This document shows positions 28,489 to 36,889 of a stretch of 64,000 nt of DNA, piece by piece; the first letter of the stretch is position 1; every line of letters begins with the position of its first letter. The notes below the pieces were generated by a model, which saw only the letters and a program-made list of their open reading frames with translations, searched no databases and had not been told where the DNA came from. Source of the DNA: Anaerolineae bacterium (GTDB taxonomy: Bacteria > Chloroflexota > Anaerolineae > Promineifilales > Promineifilaceae); NCBI GenBank assembly GCA_023382655.1, contig JAHDWK010000031.1, positions 16,309 to 80,308 on the forward strand, given 5' to 3'. Made by a program: the position numbers and the translations under genes.

Positions 28489-30714
28489 ATGTCCTCTCCA
28501 ACTATTTACAATGTTTACAATACTCACTTTCACGGCCCCGTTTATGGCTCTGTAAGTACGGGCGGTGGTGATACTCCTTCCTCGACCGATCAAAACCAGG
28601 ATTTAACCTACCGCCGGGCACTTTTAGCTAAAGTTTATCAGTTAATAGAGGGGGTGCTTGCTAAATCGCTGCATAATGCTACTGCGATTAATTTAGAAAG
28701 AAAAATCATTCCCAACGCTGTCAACTATCCTTGGTCAAACATCATTCCTGAATCGCATAAATCGCACCGACTTGCGAGTGTACCGATAGATTACAGAATT
28801 ACAGATATCTATGAGCACGGCAATCAAGCTTTATTGATATTAGGGGAACCCGGATCAGGAAAAACAACGGCTTTGCTAGAGATAGCATACCAGGCACACT
28901 TATTGGCGTTAGAATATCCAACGCGGCCAATTCCTGTCTATCTCAATCTATCCTACTGGCGAACAAATACAGATTCCTTTCTTGATTGGCTTGTTGTTCA
29001 AATGGAAAAGCAGTATCAAGTACCACCCGATGTAAGTCAGCCGTGGATTGCACAGAAGGAGGTCTTCTTATGGCTTTTAGACGGTTTGGATGAAGTAGAA
29101 CCTGAATACCAAAAGAGCTGTGTAATGGCTATCAATGAATTCCGCACAAAGTACGGCCGTTATATGGTTATTTCCTCTCGCAATCAAGCATATTATGCTC
29201 TCCATCCTCTACAACTAGAATTGGAAGAAGCCATTCAATTTCAGCCGCTAAATCTTACGCAAATCGATCTCTATCTTACAACAGTGATTCCCGAACTAAC
29301 CATCCTCAGAGAACATTTAGAACAATATCCATTGCTTAGAGAGTTGGCGCAAAATCCGCTAATGCTTTACGTGATGGTGGTAGCTTATCAAGGGGAGGAT
29401 TTGAGAAATTTGCAGCAATTTGACTCGGTTGATGAGTTGGGACGCTTTTTATTTCAACAATATACGGAGCAGATGTTTAGCCGTGTTCGTCCTGATCCTA
29501 AATCCTTTTCAAAAGAAAAAACCATAGAAGCTTTAGCCTGGCTCGCAAAAAAGATGTCAGATCAACCCCAATCTGATTTTTGGCTGGAAGACATGCAGCC
29601 AAGTTGGTTGAAGACATCCCGCCAACGATGGTGGTATGCTCTAATTTCAAGAATTACCACCAGCATTGTGCTTGAGCTCATCTGGGGTGGCCCTGTTATG
29701 GCCTTACTACTTGGATTATTGAGCGGTACTGGCATCGGTGCTATTGTAGGATACCGTTTTGCTCATCCATCTCCTCATGTCCAGAAACTAACCTTCGCCC
29801 GCAGACGTTCATTTTTAATCATGGCGCTAGTGGGCGGACTTACATCGGGGATAGTTGCAGGGCTTATTACAGGTGGGATCATCTTTCTTTTGTTACAACT
29901 GGCAAGCGAAGGCAAACTCAGTTTCCAACATGGAGTAGTCATTATAATCTTTTGGGGGTTTGTGCTATTTGTTGTACGCGGTGTTATTTATGGATTGATT
30001 TTTGGGGGTCCTGATCGCGGACAAGACATTCGAGCGGATATTCAAACAAGAGAAAATTTGGTATGGTCTTTAGACGGAGCTCTCGGAGGCTTTCGCGCTG
30101 GCATTACAACAGGCCTGTTCGTCAGCTCTCTTATCAGCATAGGAGTTGCCATAGCTGCCAGTTTCCTGAGCGAGGGTGTTGTTCCTGTTATCGTTTGTAT
30201 CAGCATTTTTCTAGTTGCAGAATTAACTTACGGCTTATTTGGCGGTTTAATAGGAGGACTGCATGGCAAGAAGCTGAAGATCGAAGACTCATTCCCTGGA
30301 AAAGCGCTCCAAGATACTCTGAAGAATGCAGCGAAAGCGGGTGTAGCGGTGGGTGTTATTAGTGGCATAACCATTAGTATGATCGTCGCGTCGTTGATCG
30401 TCGTTGTTTTCGGCTTGATGGTGGACCAGTGGTTACTGGGCATTCTCGTTGCTTCCCCTGTGGGGATAATGATGGGTATTACCATGGGAAGGACAATAGG
30501 TGGATTTGTTGCGCTGTGGTATGGTGGCATTGATCTGGTTCAACATCATACATTGCGTTTACTTCTGTGGCTTGATGGGGAATTGCCTGCCTATCGTTAC
30601 GTCAATTTTCTTGACTATGCCACTGAACGCATACTCTTAAAGAAAGTGGGTGGAAAATACTCTTTCCATCACCGCTTGTTACAGGAGTATTTTGCTACCT
30701 GTTATCCCCCTTAA
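28489..30714 (+). CDS. NACHT-type STAND ATPase with N-terminal Gly-rich motif and C-terminal membrane segments
   Basis: 741 aa. Residues 13-28 are HFHGPVYGSVSTGGGD, the motif shared with both neighbours. The NACHT core has Walker A LILGEPGSGKTTALLEI (about 118-134) and Walker B VFLWLLDGLDEVEPE (about 192-206, the usual LDGLDE form). From about 384 to 684 there are several long Gly-rich hydrophobic segments (LLLGLLSGTGIGAIVGYRF, GGLTSGIVAGLITGGIIFLL), then the family-typical ending YSFHHRLLQEYFA. It is probably an oligomerising immune-type sensor whose membrane part could perturb the membrane (inference). It is clearly more AT-rich than its neighbours, which may indicate recent transfer. The ribosome site is weak. 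Confidence 0.85.
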   Translation: MSSPTIYNVYNTHFHGPVYGSVSTGGGDTPSSTDQNQDLTYRRALLAKVYQLIEGVLAKSLHNATAINLERKIIPNAVNYPWSNIIPESHKSHRLASVPIDYRITDIYEHGNQALLILGEPGSGKTTALLEIAYQAHLLALEYPTRPIPVYLNLSYWRTNTDSFLDWLVVQMEKQYQVPPDVSQPWIAQKEVFLWLLDGLDEVEPEYQKSCVMAINEFRTKYGRYMVISSRNQAYYALHPLQLELEEAIQFQPLNLTQIDLYLTTVIPELTILREHLEQYPLLRELAQNPLMLYVMVVAYQGEDLRNLQQFDSVDELGRFLFQQYTEQMFSRVRPDPKSFSKEKTIEALAWLAKKMSDQPQSDFWLEDMQPSWLKTSRQRWWYALISRITTSIVLELIWGGPVMALLLGLLSGTGIGAIVGYRFAHPSPHVQKLTFARRRSFLIMALVGGLTSGIVAGLITGGIIFLLLQLASEGKLSFQHGVVIIIFWGFVLFVVRGVIYGLIFGGPDRGQDIRADIQTRENLVWSLDGALGGFRAGITTGLFVSSLISIGVAIAASFLSEGVVPVIVCISIFLVAELTYGLFGGLIGGLHGKKLKIEDSFPGKALQDTLKNAAKAGVAVGVISGITISMIVASLIVVVFGLMVDQWLLGILVASPVGIMMGITMGRTIGGFVALWYGGIDLVQHHTLRLLLWLDGELPAYRYVNFLDYATERILLKKVGGKYSFHHRLLQEYFATCYPP

Positions 30715-30729
30715 AATTGAAGAGAATAT

Positions 30730-32289
30730 ATGTTTGCTCAACTTTTAAGCCAACACATGTTGCGAAACGGCCGTACCCCAACCTGGCTTGCCGCACATCT
30801 CTCCCTCGATCCGGAAACGGTTGCAAATTGGCTCAGCGGGCAAACTTATCCCGATAACCCTGCTGTGATCGGCCAGGTTTTTGAGTTGCTGCATATCACC
30901 GATAGAGCAGATCAGGAAGAAATGCTGCGTCCCCCAACCTTTCCGACCAGATTGGAATCAAATCACCTCCACCAGACAATCTTTTATGCCCCGGTTTATG
31001 GCCCAGTCCATACTGGCAGCGGTGATATCAACATCAACCCACTATCACTTCCTGCATTGCAAGAGTGGTTGGCTGCCGTATTCCACTGGTATGAAGCGCC
31101 TGAGCATATGCGTTCCAGTTGGGCCGGGCGGTTAATCTGGTTGCTTGGCGTTGTAACCGAATACTTCACACCACAAAGATGGCTCGTTTTCCTGATGGCC
31201 ATTATTTTATGGGCGGCCGTTGCCTGGTTACTCTCCCCGATTTTGCAATGGCCCTTGGACGATACGCAAACCAGATTGTGGGCTTGTACTAAATATGCCG
31301 TTGCCTCACTGACCATCCCCTTTCTTATTGGCAGTATCAGCCAGGCTGATTACCAGCCTGATTTTAAGTTACAAACCGGTAGAGATCACCGGTTACTCTG
31401 GTATCTCAAAGTTACCGGGGCACTGGTGGGCTTCAACGTCTTTGTAGTTATTTTGCTCTTCGTTAGCATGGGAGTCTATTACCTTACGCTGACAACATTG
31501 CCAACCGGGATTTGGTGGCTCCTCTTATTAGTTCCTCTCCTGTTTGCTTATGTTGCCGCCCGGCGCATCCCCGCTGATCGTTACAAAATGTTTAACAACG
31601 AGTTGCGCGCACATGAGGCTGATCGTCTGTTTTTTGCGACGTTTCTCCTGTTTGGCCCCTTCCTGGCTGCCTTTGTTTATCTCTTTTATAACGTTCTGGC
31701 AGAGAGAATTACCGGACTCGTCTTATTGCTGTGTCTGATCGGTCTCGCGCTTTGGGAACAAAAGCGACAAACCCCTAAGATTTTAACTGACCGCTGGATC
31801 ATTTTAATCACCAGCCTCCTTTTACCCCTCACTATCTTCTTTTTGTACCGCTTCTTTTCCGACCAATTTGATATGGCCTTCCTGTCTACTGCTGAAGATG
31901 TGTTAGCTACTTTACTACTTCTTTCCTACATTGTAGGACCAATTACGTTATGGATGACATTAGCGGTCAAAAACAAGCCCATTCTTACCCTAAAGGGCGC
32001 AATCGGCTTCTTGTTGATAGCGGTCATGCTGATGGTTAGCTTGCAACAAAACCTTATGCTCGGACGAGCATTAACTTTGGGCGTTCTCTTATTATGGGGC
32101 ATCTGGGGCCGAAAGCGGTTTCGCAAATACCTGCATTTTCATCTCAGCTTCCCTCTGATGCTGATTAGTATGGGATTGTCCTTTTACCTAGCCGGACAAA
32201 TGGCCGTCCCCTTATGGCTCAACCTGTTGGGCTTCGTCATGATTACACTTGCCTTGATATACTGGGCATCTCGCCCTTCTAGTTTGTGA
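30730..32289 (+). CDS. HTH protein with Gly-rich motif and multi-pass membrane domain
   Basis: 519 aa, starting 15 bases after the NACHT gene. Residues 1-65 form an XRE-like helix-turn-helix (NGRTPTWLAAHLSLDPETVA, then NWLSGQTYP). Residues about 84-100 are FYAPVYGPVHTGSGDININ, the shared motif, and the remainder has roughly ten hydrophobic helices (for example WLVFLMAIILWAAVAWLLS). In NLR-effector pairs from fungi and bacteria a short prion-like motif is shared between the sensor ATPase and the effector; by that analogy this could be the membrane effector of the NACHT protein. Whether the HTH binds DNA or protein is unknown. Confidence 0.75.
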   Translation: MFAQLLSQHMLRNGRTPTWLAAHLSLDPETVANWLSGQTYPDNPAVIGQVFELLHITDRADQEEMLRPPTFPTRLESNHLHQTIFYAPVYGPVHTGSGDININPLSLPALQEWLAAVFHWYEAPEHMRSSWAGRLIWLLGVVTEYFTPQRWLVFLMAIILWAAVAWLLSPILQWPLDDTQTRLWACTKYAVASLTIPFLIGSISQADYQPDFKLQTGRDHRLLWYLKVTGALVGFNVFVVILLFVSMGVYYLTLTTLPTGIWWLLLLVPLLFAYVAARRIPADRYKMFNNELRAHEADRLFFATFLLFGPFLAAFVYLFYNVLAERITGLVLLLCLIGLALWEQKRQTPKILTDRWIILITSLLLPLTIFFLYRFFSDQFDMAFLSTAEDVLATLLLLSYIVGPITLWMTLAVKNKPILTLKGAIGFLLIAVMLMVSLQQNLMLGRALTLGVLLLWGIWGRKRFRKYLHFHLSFPLMLISMGLSFYLAGQMAVPLWLNLLGFVMITLALIYWASRPSSL

Positions 32290-32296
32290 TGTCTGA

Positions 32297-32311
32297 AAAG
32301 GCAAAGCCTTT
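32297..32311 (+). terminator. Possible weak terminator after the HTH/membrane gene
   Basis: AAAGGC / GCCTTT stem with a 3-base loop, 8 bases after the stop codon and followed by AGTTTAG. Short and without a full T tract, so uncertain. Confidence 0.3.
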
Positions 32312-32389
32312 AGTTTAGTAAAGATACGGCAAGCGGTAACAACCAGTTAGTGACGGAAAATCAAAATTGGTTGATCGCGCTGAATACAA

Positions 32390-32577
32390 TTGCCGTTATC
32401 ACGGCCGTCCACCCCCCAAATCCTCCAAGAGACGCAGCAGGGTATAATATACATTTTCACCCGGCGTAAAGAGAATACACCTGCGCCCAGAGAGGTATCC
32501 AAGCCCGTCGCCCCCGCCGCTCCCGCTCTGGGCACAGAGCGAACAAAGCTCTCGATTTAGTCGAGAGCTTTTTGTTT
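32390..32577 (+). ncRNA. Structured repeat RNA candidate, copy A, with intrinsic terminator
   Basis: About 190 bases closely matching copy B at 63462-63638. The conserved core includes TTGCCGTTATCACGGCCGT, then ACACCTGCGCCCAGAGAGG and TATCC. A long-range stem GCCCAGAG (32485-32492) / CTCTGGGC (32526-32533) can form here, and copy B keeps a shorter version. A TATAAT at 32441 could be a promoter element, with no convincing -35. No open reading frame is conserved. Copy A lies alone in an 800-base gap after the NACHT cluster. It could be a small RNA or a small mobile element; I do not recognise a known RNA family. Confidence 0.55.
32546..32576 (+). terminator. Intrinsic terminator of repeat copy A
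   Basis: Perfect 8-bp stem GCTCTCGA / TCGAGAGC with a 5-base loop, followed by TTTTTG. A textbook Rho-independent terminator. Confidence 0.85.
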
Positions 32578-33077
32578 GTCGAAGCCGCGATCTGCTTTTT
32601 AGGGGTGAAGTGTCCACCTTTGCGCTCCCGTGACGGCAGCGTTGCGGACAATGCCGGGAAGTGTAACCGGCTGGCTCATTCACTGCCTCCCGTCTGGCGA
32701 CAACAGTCGTATCACTCTCTCCGCTACATCATCCTGAACAGCTACACGGGCTACGACTGCCGGCCACAGTTCCAGTGACGGGCTGACGATTAGCGCTTCG
32801 GGAGTTTAATGTCTTTTAGGTCGTCGTTCAGATACGGCCGTTGCCCACAATGCAACACGTCGCAAGAAGCGCAAATCTCCGGCCTGACACTCTGGCCGAT
32901 CTCCCGGCCATGCCAGACAAGGCTGTGCGGTCATTAGGCTGGCCGCAGTCGGAGGGATAACGGTTTTGGCTTGTAGAAACGGTTTTAGCCGGTGCGCTGG
33001 CTAAACTGGTTACTGCAAACCCAAAATCTTTCTCTTGAAAGCTATAATAGTCTTCACGCTAAAAAAATAGAGGCAGC
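32578..33077. other. Intergenic region without a recognisable gene
   Basis: 500 bases between repeat copy A and the membrane CHAT gene. A short open frame (32572-32778) has no recognised similarity and starts inside the terminator of copy A. The direct repeat ACGGTTTT near 32960-32990 and one ACGGCCGT are the only patterns seen. It may hold decayed mobile DNA. Confidence 0.5.
33043..33048 (+). promoter_or_regulatory. -10 element upstream of the membrane CHAT gene
   Basis: A consensus TATAAT 30 bases before ATG 33078. No good -35 hexamer lies 16-18 bases upstream, so the promoter may need an activator or an alternative sigma factor. Confidence 0.45.
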
Positions 33078-34826
33078 ATGAGCAAACTGTTTTCCATTGA
33101 TCTGCAATTTCATCAACAATCAGTCAGCGCTCCAGATGACAGGCCGATAGCAACTTATCAAGTGCAGGTCATCCGGGCGCCAGGGCAGGGATGGGGCGGG
33201 CCGATGTTAACGACTGGCTTGGATGCCAGCCAGATACGGGTCATACGCGCCGCATATCGTGGTTTCCTGGCGCGGCAGCAGGCGCGTGGTGAGGTGGCGG
33301 GCGAGTGGACTTCTTTACCTTTGCAGCAGTTAGGCGAGGAGTTGTTTATCGCTTTGCCAGAATCGGTGCAGGCGCGTTTGCAACAGGCACAGGGGTATGC
33401 GGTGGCGCGCGGCGGCCATTTGCAGATCACCTTCTCGTTTGCCCCGTCGGCCACTGGCTTGCTGGATTTGCCCTGGGAATTGCTGCACGATCCGCACGGC
33501 CGTTTCTTTTACACGTTGCACGGCGAAGGCATTACTCGCAACCTGTTGCTGCCCACCGCCCCCCAAACCGAGACGCCACTCTTGCCCAAAGTCACGTTGG
33601 GCTGTTGGGCCGAACCCGCAGGCTTAGAAGCATTGGCCGAACGCCGCCGTTTTGCGCCCGCGCCGGACCATGCCGGCGGCTTCACCTGGCTGCAAGGGCC
33701 AGACAGCCTGGGCCAGCTGCAACGCGCCCTGGAAACGGGTGCGTATGACAGCCTGCATCTGGTCGCGCACGGCCGTACCGGTTCCGCCTGGGATTTTGCC
33801 ATTGCCCTGGAAGATGGGCACGGCCGTGCCCATTGGTTTGGCCCGCAGCAACTGGCCCTGCTCATCAGCCACTATCCGGCCATTCGTTTTGTGTACTTGG
33901 ACGTGTGTGCCGCCGGCGACAACCAGGCGATTGCCCCCGCCGCTGAAGAGGCAGATACCAGTCCGCCAACGGCCACGCCGGGCGGGGCTGCCGGGCAGCT
34001 TTTGGGGGCGGGCGTTACGGCCGTTGTGATTATGCAAGACCGCATCAGCCAGGCGGCCGCCGGGCAAATGGCCGAACGTTTTTACCAGGAATTGGCTCAG
34101 GGCCACACAGTAGCAGCGGCCATGACGGCCGCCCGTCGCGCCGTGCAGTTACAACAGGGAGACGTTATCCATTGGAGCGTGCCGGCCCTGTACCGGCAGC
34201 AGCCCGCGCCACAAATGACCAGCAAACTGGCGGATTGGGTGCTGGATAAGGTGGCGACGCCGCCCGTGTTGGGGGCGTTGTTCGCCGGGTTGTCGCTGGC
34301 CGTGTTGGCAGGCCATCTCTCCTTCAAGCTGGGGCAGATACAGTTAAACGTCTTGTCAGAATGGGTGCGTTTGCCACCCCTGCTGGCTGCCTGCACCTTG
34401 CTGCCTTTACTGGCGGCGATTATGATGGCTGTCGGACAGAACCAACTGGCAGAGAAGTATGGGTATCACGGCCGTAGCTGGCTGCCGTTTCTGTGGCACA
34501 AGTATTTCAGCGCCTTTGTCTGGGCCATGATGGCCTGGTGGCTGCTGTGGTTCATCTGGTGGGGGATTTACACGTCCGGGTTGGCGCCAGGGCCAGCGGC
34601 GCGCCAGGTATTATGGGCCGCCGGGCTGGTCGGCGTGTCGCTGGCAGCGCATATCGGCGCGCGCCAGGCAATCCGGCAAGATTTATTGTTCCGGCGCGTC
34701 GGCTTTTCTTTGTATCGCGGTGGTTTGGTAGACGCGCTGCTGCTGCTTTTCTTGTTATTGGCTCCACCTTTCTTACCGCTGCTGCTGGCCTGGTTGCTCT
34801 GGCAAAGTGTCAATCGTTACCTGTAA
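33078..34826 (+). CDS. CHAT protease with C-terminal multi-pass membrane domain (module 3)
   Basis: 582 aa. The N-terminal about 130 residues are a beta-rich domain often seen before CHAT domains (LLDLPWELLHDPHGRFF). The CHAT core has His231 in LHLVAHGRTG and Cys277 in VYLDVCAAGD, with GAGVTAVVIMQDRIS and FYQELAQGHTVAAAM as later blocks, so the dyad is intact. After residue about 385 there are five or more TM helices, ending LLLLFLLLAPPFLPLLLAWL. Unlike modules 1 and 2 it has no TPRs and is tethered to the membrane. Its 3' end overlaps the convergent anti-sigma gene by 54 bases, which ties the two functionally or at least as a fixed cassette. Confidence 0.88.
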   Translation: MSKLFSIDLQFHQQSVSAPDDRPIATYQVQVIRAPGQGWGGPMLTTGLDASQIRVIRAAYRGFLARQQARGEVAGEWTSLPLQQLGEELFIALPESVQARLQQAQGYAVARGGHLQITFSFAPSATGLLDLPWELLHDPHGRFFYTLHGEGITRNLLLPTAPQTETPLLPKVTLGCWAEPAGLEALAERRRFAPAPDHAGGFTWLQGPDSLGQLQRALETGAYDSLHLVAHGRTGSAWDFAIALEDGHGRAHWFGPQQLALLISHYPAIRFVYLDVCAAGDNQAIAPAAEEADTSPPTATPGGAAGQLLGAGVTAVVIMQDRISQAAAGQMAERFYQELAQGHTVAAAMTAARRAVQLQQGDVIHWSVPALYRQQPAPQMTSKLADWVLDKVATPPVLGALFAGLSLAVLAGHLSFKLGQIQLNVLSEWVRLPPLLAACTLLPLLAAIMMAVGQNQLAEKYGYHGRSWLPFLWHKYFSAFVWAMMAWWLLWFIWWGIYTSGLAPGPAARQVLWAAGLVGVSLAAHIGARQAIRQDLLFRRVGFSLYRGGLVDALLLLFLLLAPPFLPLLLAWLLWQSVNRYL

Positions 34827-35657
34827 GGTGGGCAAGGCGGCGATAGGGACAAGGGGAAAGGTAGCGGTACCGTTGGCGTCGGTCACGGCCGTTTCCTCCC
34901 GCCCGCCATACGCAATGGTGACTTGGCGGCCGTCGGCGTCGGCCAGCCCTGGCCGGTCTACGTGAACCATGAGCGCGCAGCCGGTGGCCGACCGGCGCGC
35001 GGCGCGCATAGAGACGTGCCAAGCCACCGGATGTCCCACCGACCGCGACAGCAAATGCCATTCGTCTCCCGTTTCGGCGCTGCTCAAGACGGGCACGGCC
35101 GTACCCGGCGCCGGTTGTAATTGTAACTGGTGGCCTTGTGGTAAGACGGCCGTCTGCACATCCACCGCCCGCCCCCATACGGCAGCGGCCGTACTCGTCA
35201 GGTAAGCGGTTAGCGCGGCCAAATGACGGAGCACCGTCGTCGCCACATCTGGAACTGATTGCGCCCATGTTGTGTGCGCCAAAACCGCCTCAAATTCCTC
35301 TGGCGTGGTTGGCGGTTCGGCAAACAACAGGGGGAGAGCGGCTATGACCTGGCTCAAATTGGCGGCGGGTTCCGCCAGTTCCGGTTGCAGAAGAGTCATA
35401 AATGCCTGTTGCGGGGTCATGGCGTAGGCCGCGGCGGCCATACCGGCTACGGCCGTAAACGACAGTGATGCCAGTTCCTCATAAGCAGCGGCGCAATCCG
35501 GGCAGCGCCCCAGGTGCGCCGTTTCCGGCGTATACAACACGTCCACGTCTTCCCCTGATAGTTCGGCCGTTACCATTTCTGCCAGCTTTTCATCATCCAG
35601 GTGCGGCCCGGCAGGTTCCGTCAAAATGCGGCGCAGATCGTCTAAATGGTTATTCAT
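34773..35657 (-). CDS. Anti-sigma factor-like protein with zf-HC2 and C-terminal beta domain (module 3)
   Basis: 294 aa. LAEMVTAELSGEDVDV leads into H-x3-C-x2-C (His48, Cys52, Cys55 in HLGRCPDCAAAYEEL), the zinc-associated anti-sigma motif. The middle is Ala-rich and helical, and the C-terminus (ETAVTDANGTATFPLVPI) is an Ig/carboxypeptidase-regulatory-like beta domain. The same domain order without Cys occurs in the module 1 and 2 proteins. No TM helix is obvious, so it is probably a soluble anti-sigma factor. ATGA overlap with the upstream 90-aa gene gives translational coupling. The 3' end overlaps the convergent CHAT gene. Confidence 0.8.
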   Translation of the reverse strand: MNNHLDDLRRILTEPAGPHLDDEKLAEMVTAELSGEDVDVLYTPETAHLGRCPDCAAAYEELASLSFTAVAGMAAAAYAMTPQQAFMTLLQPELAEPAANLSQVIAALPLLFAEPPTTPEEFEAVLAHTTWAQSVPDVATTVLRHLAALTAYLTSTAAAVWGRAVDVQTAVLPQGHQLQLQPAPGTAVPVLSSAETGDEWHLLSRSVGHPVAWHVSMRAARRSATGCALMVHVDRPGLADADGRQVTIAYGGREETAVTDANGTATFPLVPIAALPTLQVTIDTLPEQPGQQQR

Positions 35658-35926
35658 GCGTTACCCCCCAGATCATAAAGCGCGGCATAGGCCAGACCAG
35701 CCAGCGCTTCATATTCTTGAAAACAGGTGGGGCAGAGGTCCAGGTGAACGGCCGTTTCCGGGTACAAATCGTCCACGGCCTGGCCGACCATCTCGTCGCT
35801 GACAAAAAGTGGCAGGCTTTCTCGGCAACGCTGACAAGCTTCAGCCGGTAACTGGCCGGTCGGTGGCAAACGCAGCGGCGACAGCAATTGGCGCCAGGGG
35901 GGTGAGTTATAAACCGTCATTTTCAT
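35654..35926 (-). CDS. Small zf-HC2 anti-sigma-like protein
   Basis: 90 aa with CQRC (31-34) and HLDLCPTC (His61, Cys65, Cys68) before YEALAGL, the hallmark of zinc-associated anti-sigma domains. It has no additional domain. It overlaps the sigma gene by 20 bases upstream and the larger anti-sigma gene by 4 bases downstream, so the three are surely cotranscribed. With two zf-HC2 proteins behind one sigma factor, either both bind it or they form a heteromer. The start at 35926 could also be the ATG at 35920. Confidence 0.82.
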   Translation of the reverse strand: MKMTVYNSPPWRQLLSPLRLPPTGQLPAEACQRCRESLPLFVSDEMVGQAVDDLYPETAVHLDLCPTCFQEYEALAGLAYAALYDLGGNA

Positions 35927-36779
35927 CCCCTTCTGGCTGCCCCAAGATAACCAGCAATTGCTGCTTTTCGGCCAGCGGCAGGCCGCGCAGCGTTTGCATA
36001 ATGCGAAACTTCACCATGCGGATTTCGTGCGGCCGTTTCTGCAATAACCCGGCAATCTCTTTAGGGCTAAGACCCTCCAGAAACAACATTTCGGCCACCA
36101 ATACCTGTTGTTCACCGGACAAATGCTGGCGGAAAAAGGCTTTTAGTTGGGCGCGAATTTCACGATCAGACACGCTGTTTTCCACTTTCCGTTCGGGCGA
36201 GCCTAGCCTGGGTGGTGGTGCAGAGGGCACGGTCGTTTCCCGTTCGGCTGCCGCTTCCGTTAATGCTTCCCATGATAACGGATTTTGGCCGCCGCCGCGA
36301 AAAACGGCCGCGCGCTGGCGGGCCACGTCAATGGCCTTGCGCCGGGCGGCATTCAGGGCGTAGACGAGGAAGGCACGGGGAGCGTCCATTCCATTCTGGC
36401 TAAGGCGACTCTGCAAATCGGCCAGCGCTGCCTGTACCACATCTTCCCGCTCCTCCGGCGCACCGGCCAGCTGGTATGCCTGCTGCCGCAAGAAATGGCC
36501 CACTTCCCACCAGGCGCGTTCGTACACGGCCGTCCCCGGCTGGCGGCAGGCGTCGTGCAAGATAGCTGCGTATCGCTGCCAGATTTGCGTCCGCACAGCT
36601 TCGGTCACATCTCCCCCCACCATTGGCTGCCCGGCCAGCGCCGCGTAAATAACCGCTGCCAGGTCATCTACTTCTACCAGGCGCCACTCTTGCGCCACTA
36701 AATACTGCCTGACCAGTTGCGTGCAGACAGCCAGATCAAAGTGTGGTTCGGCCGTCACGATATGGTTTTGCACCTCCAT
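35907..36779 (-). CDS. ECF-like sigma factor (module 3)
   Basis: 290 aa. Region 2-like sequence EREDVVQAALADLQSRLSQN and RAFLVYALNAARRKAIDVAR precedes an extended linker, then region 4: GEQQVLVAEMLFLEGLSPKE followed by IAGLLQKRPHEIRMVKFRIM. The N-terminal about 100 residues are an extra helical domain. Unlike the module 1 and 2 sigma factors, which resemble each other, it is more distant, with region 2 closer to standard ECFs. It heads a three-gene operon with two zf-HC2 proteins. A weak AAGAAAGA site precedes the ATG. It is divergent from the module 2 peptide gene, with 110 bases between them. Confidence 0.83.
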   Translation of the reverse strand: MEVQNHIVTAEPHFDLAVCTQLVRQYLVAQEWRLVEVDDLAAVIYAALAGQPMVGGDVTEAVRTQIWQRYAAILHDACRQPGTAVYERAWWEVGHFLRQQAYQLAGAPEEREDVVQAALADLQSRLSQNGMDAPRAFLVYALNAARRKAIDVARQRAAVFRGGGQNPLSWEALTEAAAERETTVPSAPPPRLGSPERKVENSVSDREIRAQLKAFFRQHLSGEQQVLVAEMLFLEGLSPKEIAGLLQKRPHEIRMVKFRIMQTLRGLPLAEKQQLLVILGQPEGDENDGL

Positions 36780-36847
36780 ACGTCTTTCTTAATTAAGCGC
36801 GCCCTTGCTGAAAAAGCACCGATGGCCATCGGGTTTATCCACATTCT

Positions 36848-36868
36848 GGCCGGGTTCACTGCCCGGCC
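36848..36868 (+). promoter_or_regulatory. Leader hairpin of the module 2 peptide gene
   Basis: GGCCGGG / CCCGGCC stem with a 7-base loop, ending about 10 bases before the AAAAGGAG ribosome site of the peptide gene. A palindrome CCGATGGCCATCGG lies just upstream. It may insulate or control translation of the peptide mRNA. Confidence 0.5.
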
Positions 36869-36889
36869 CCAATCAAAAGGAGAAACCTG

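Noticed and set aside
32572..32778. A 68-codon open frame after repeat copy A.
   Set aside because: It starts inside the terminator of the repeat, has no ribosome site and no recognisable composition or similarity.
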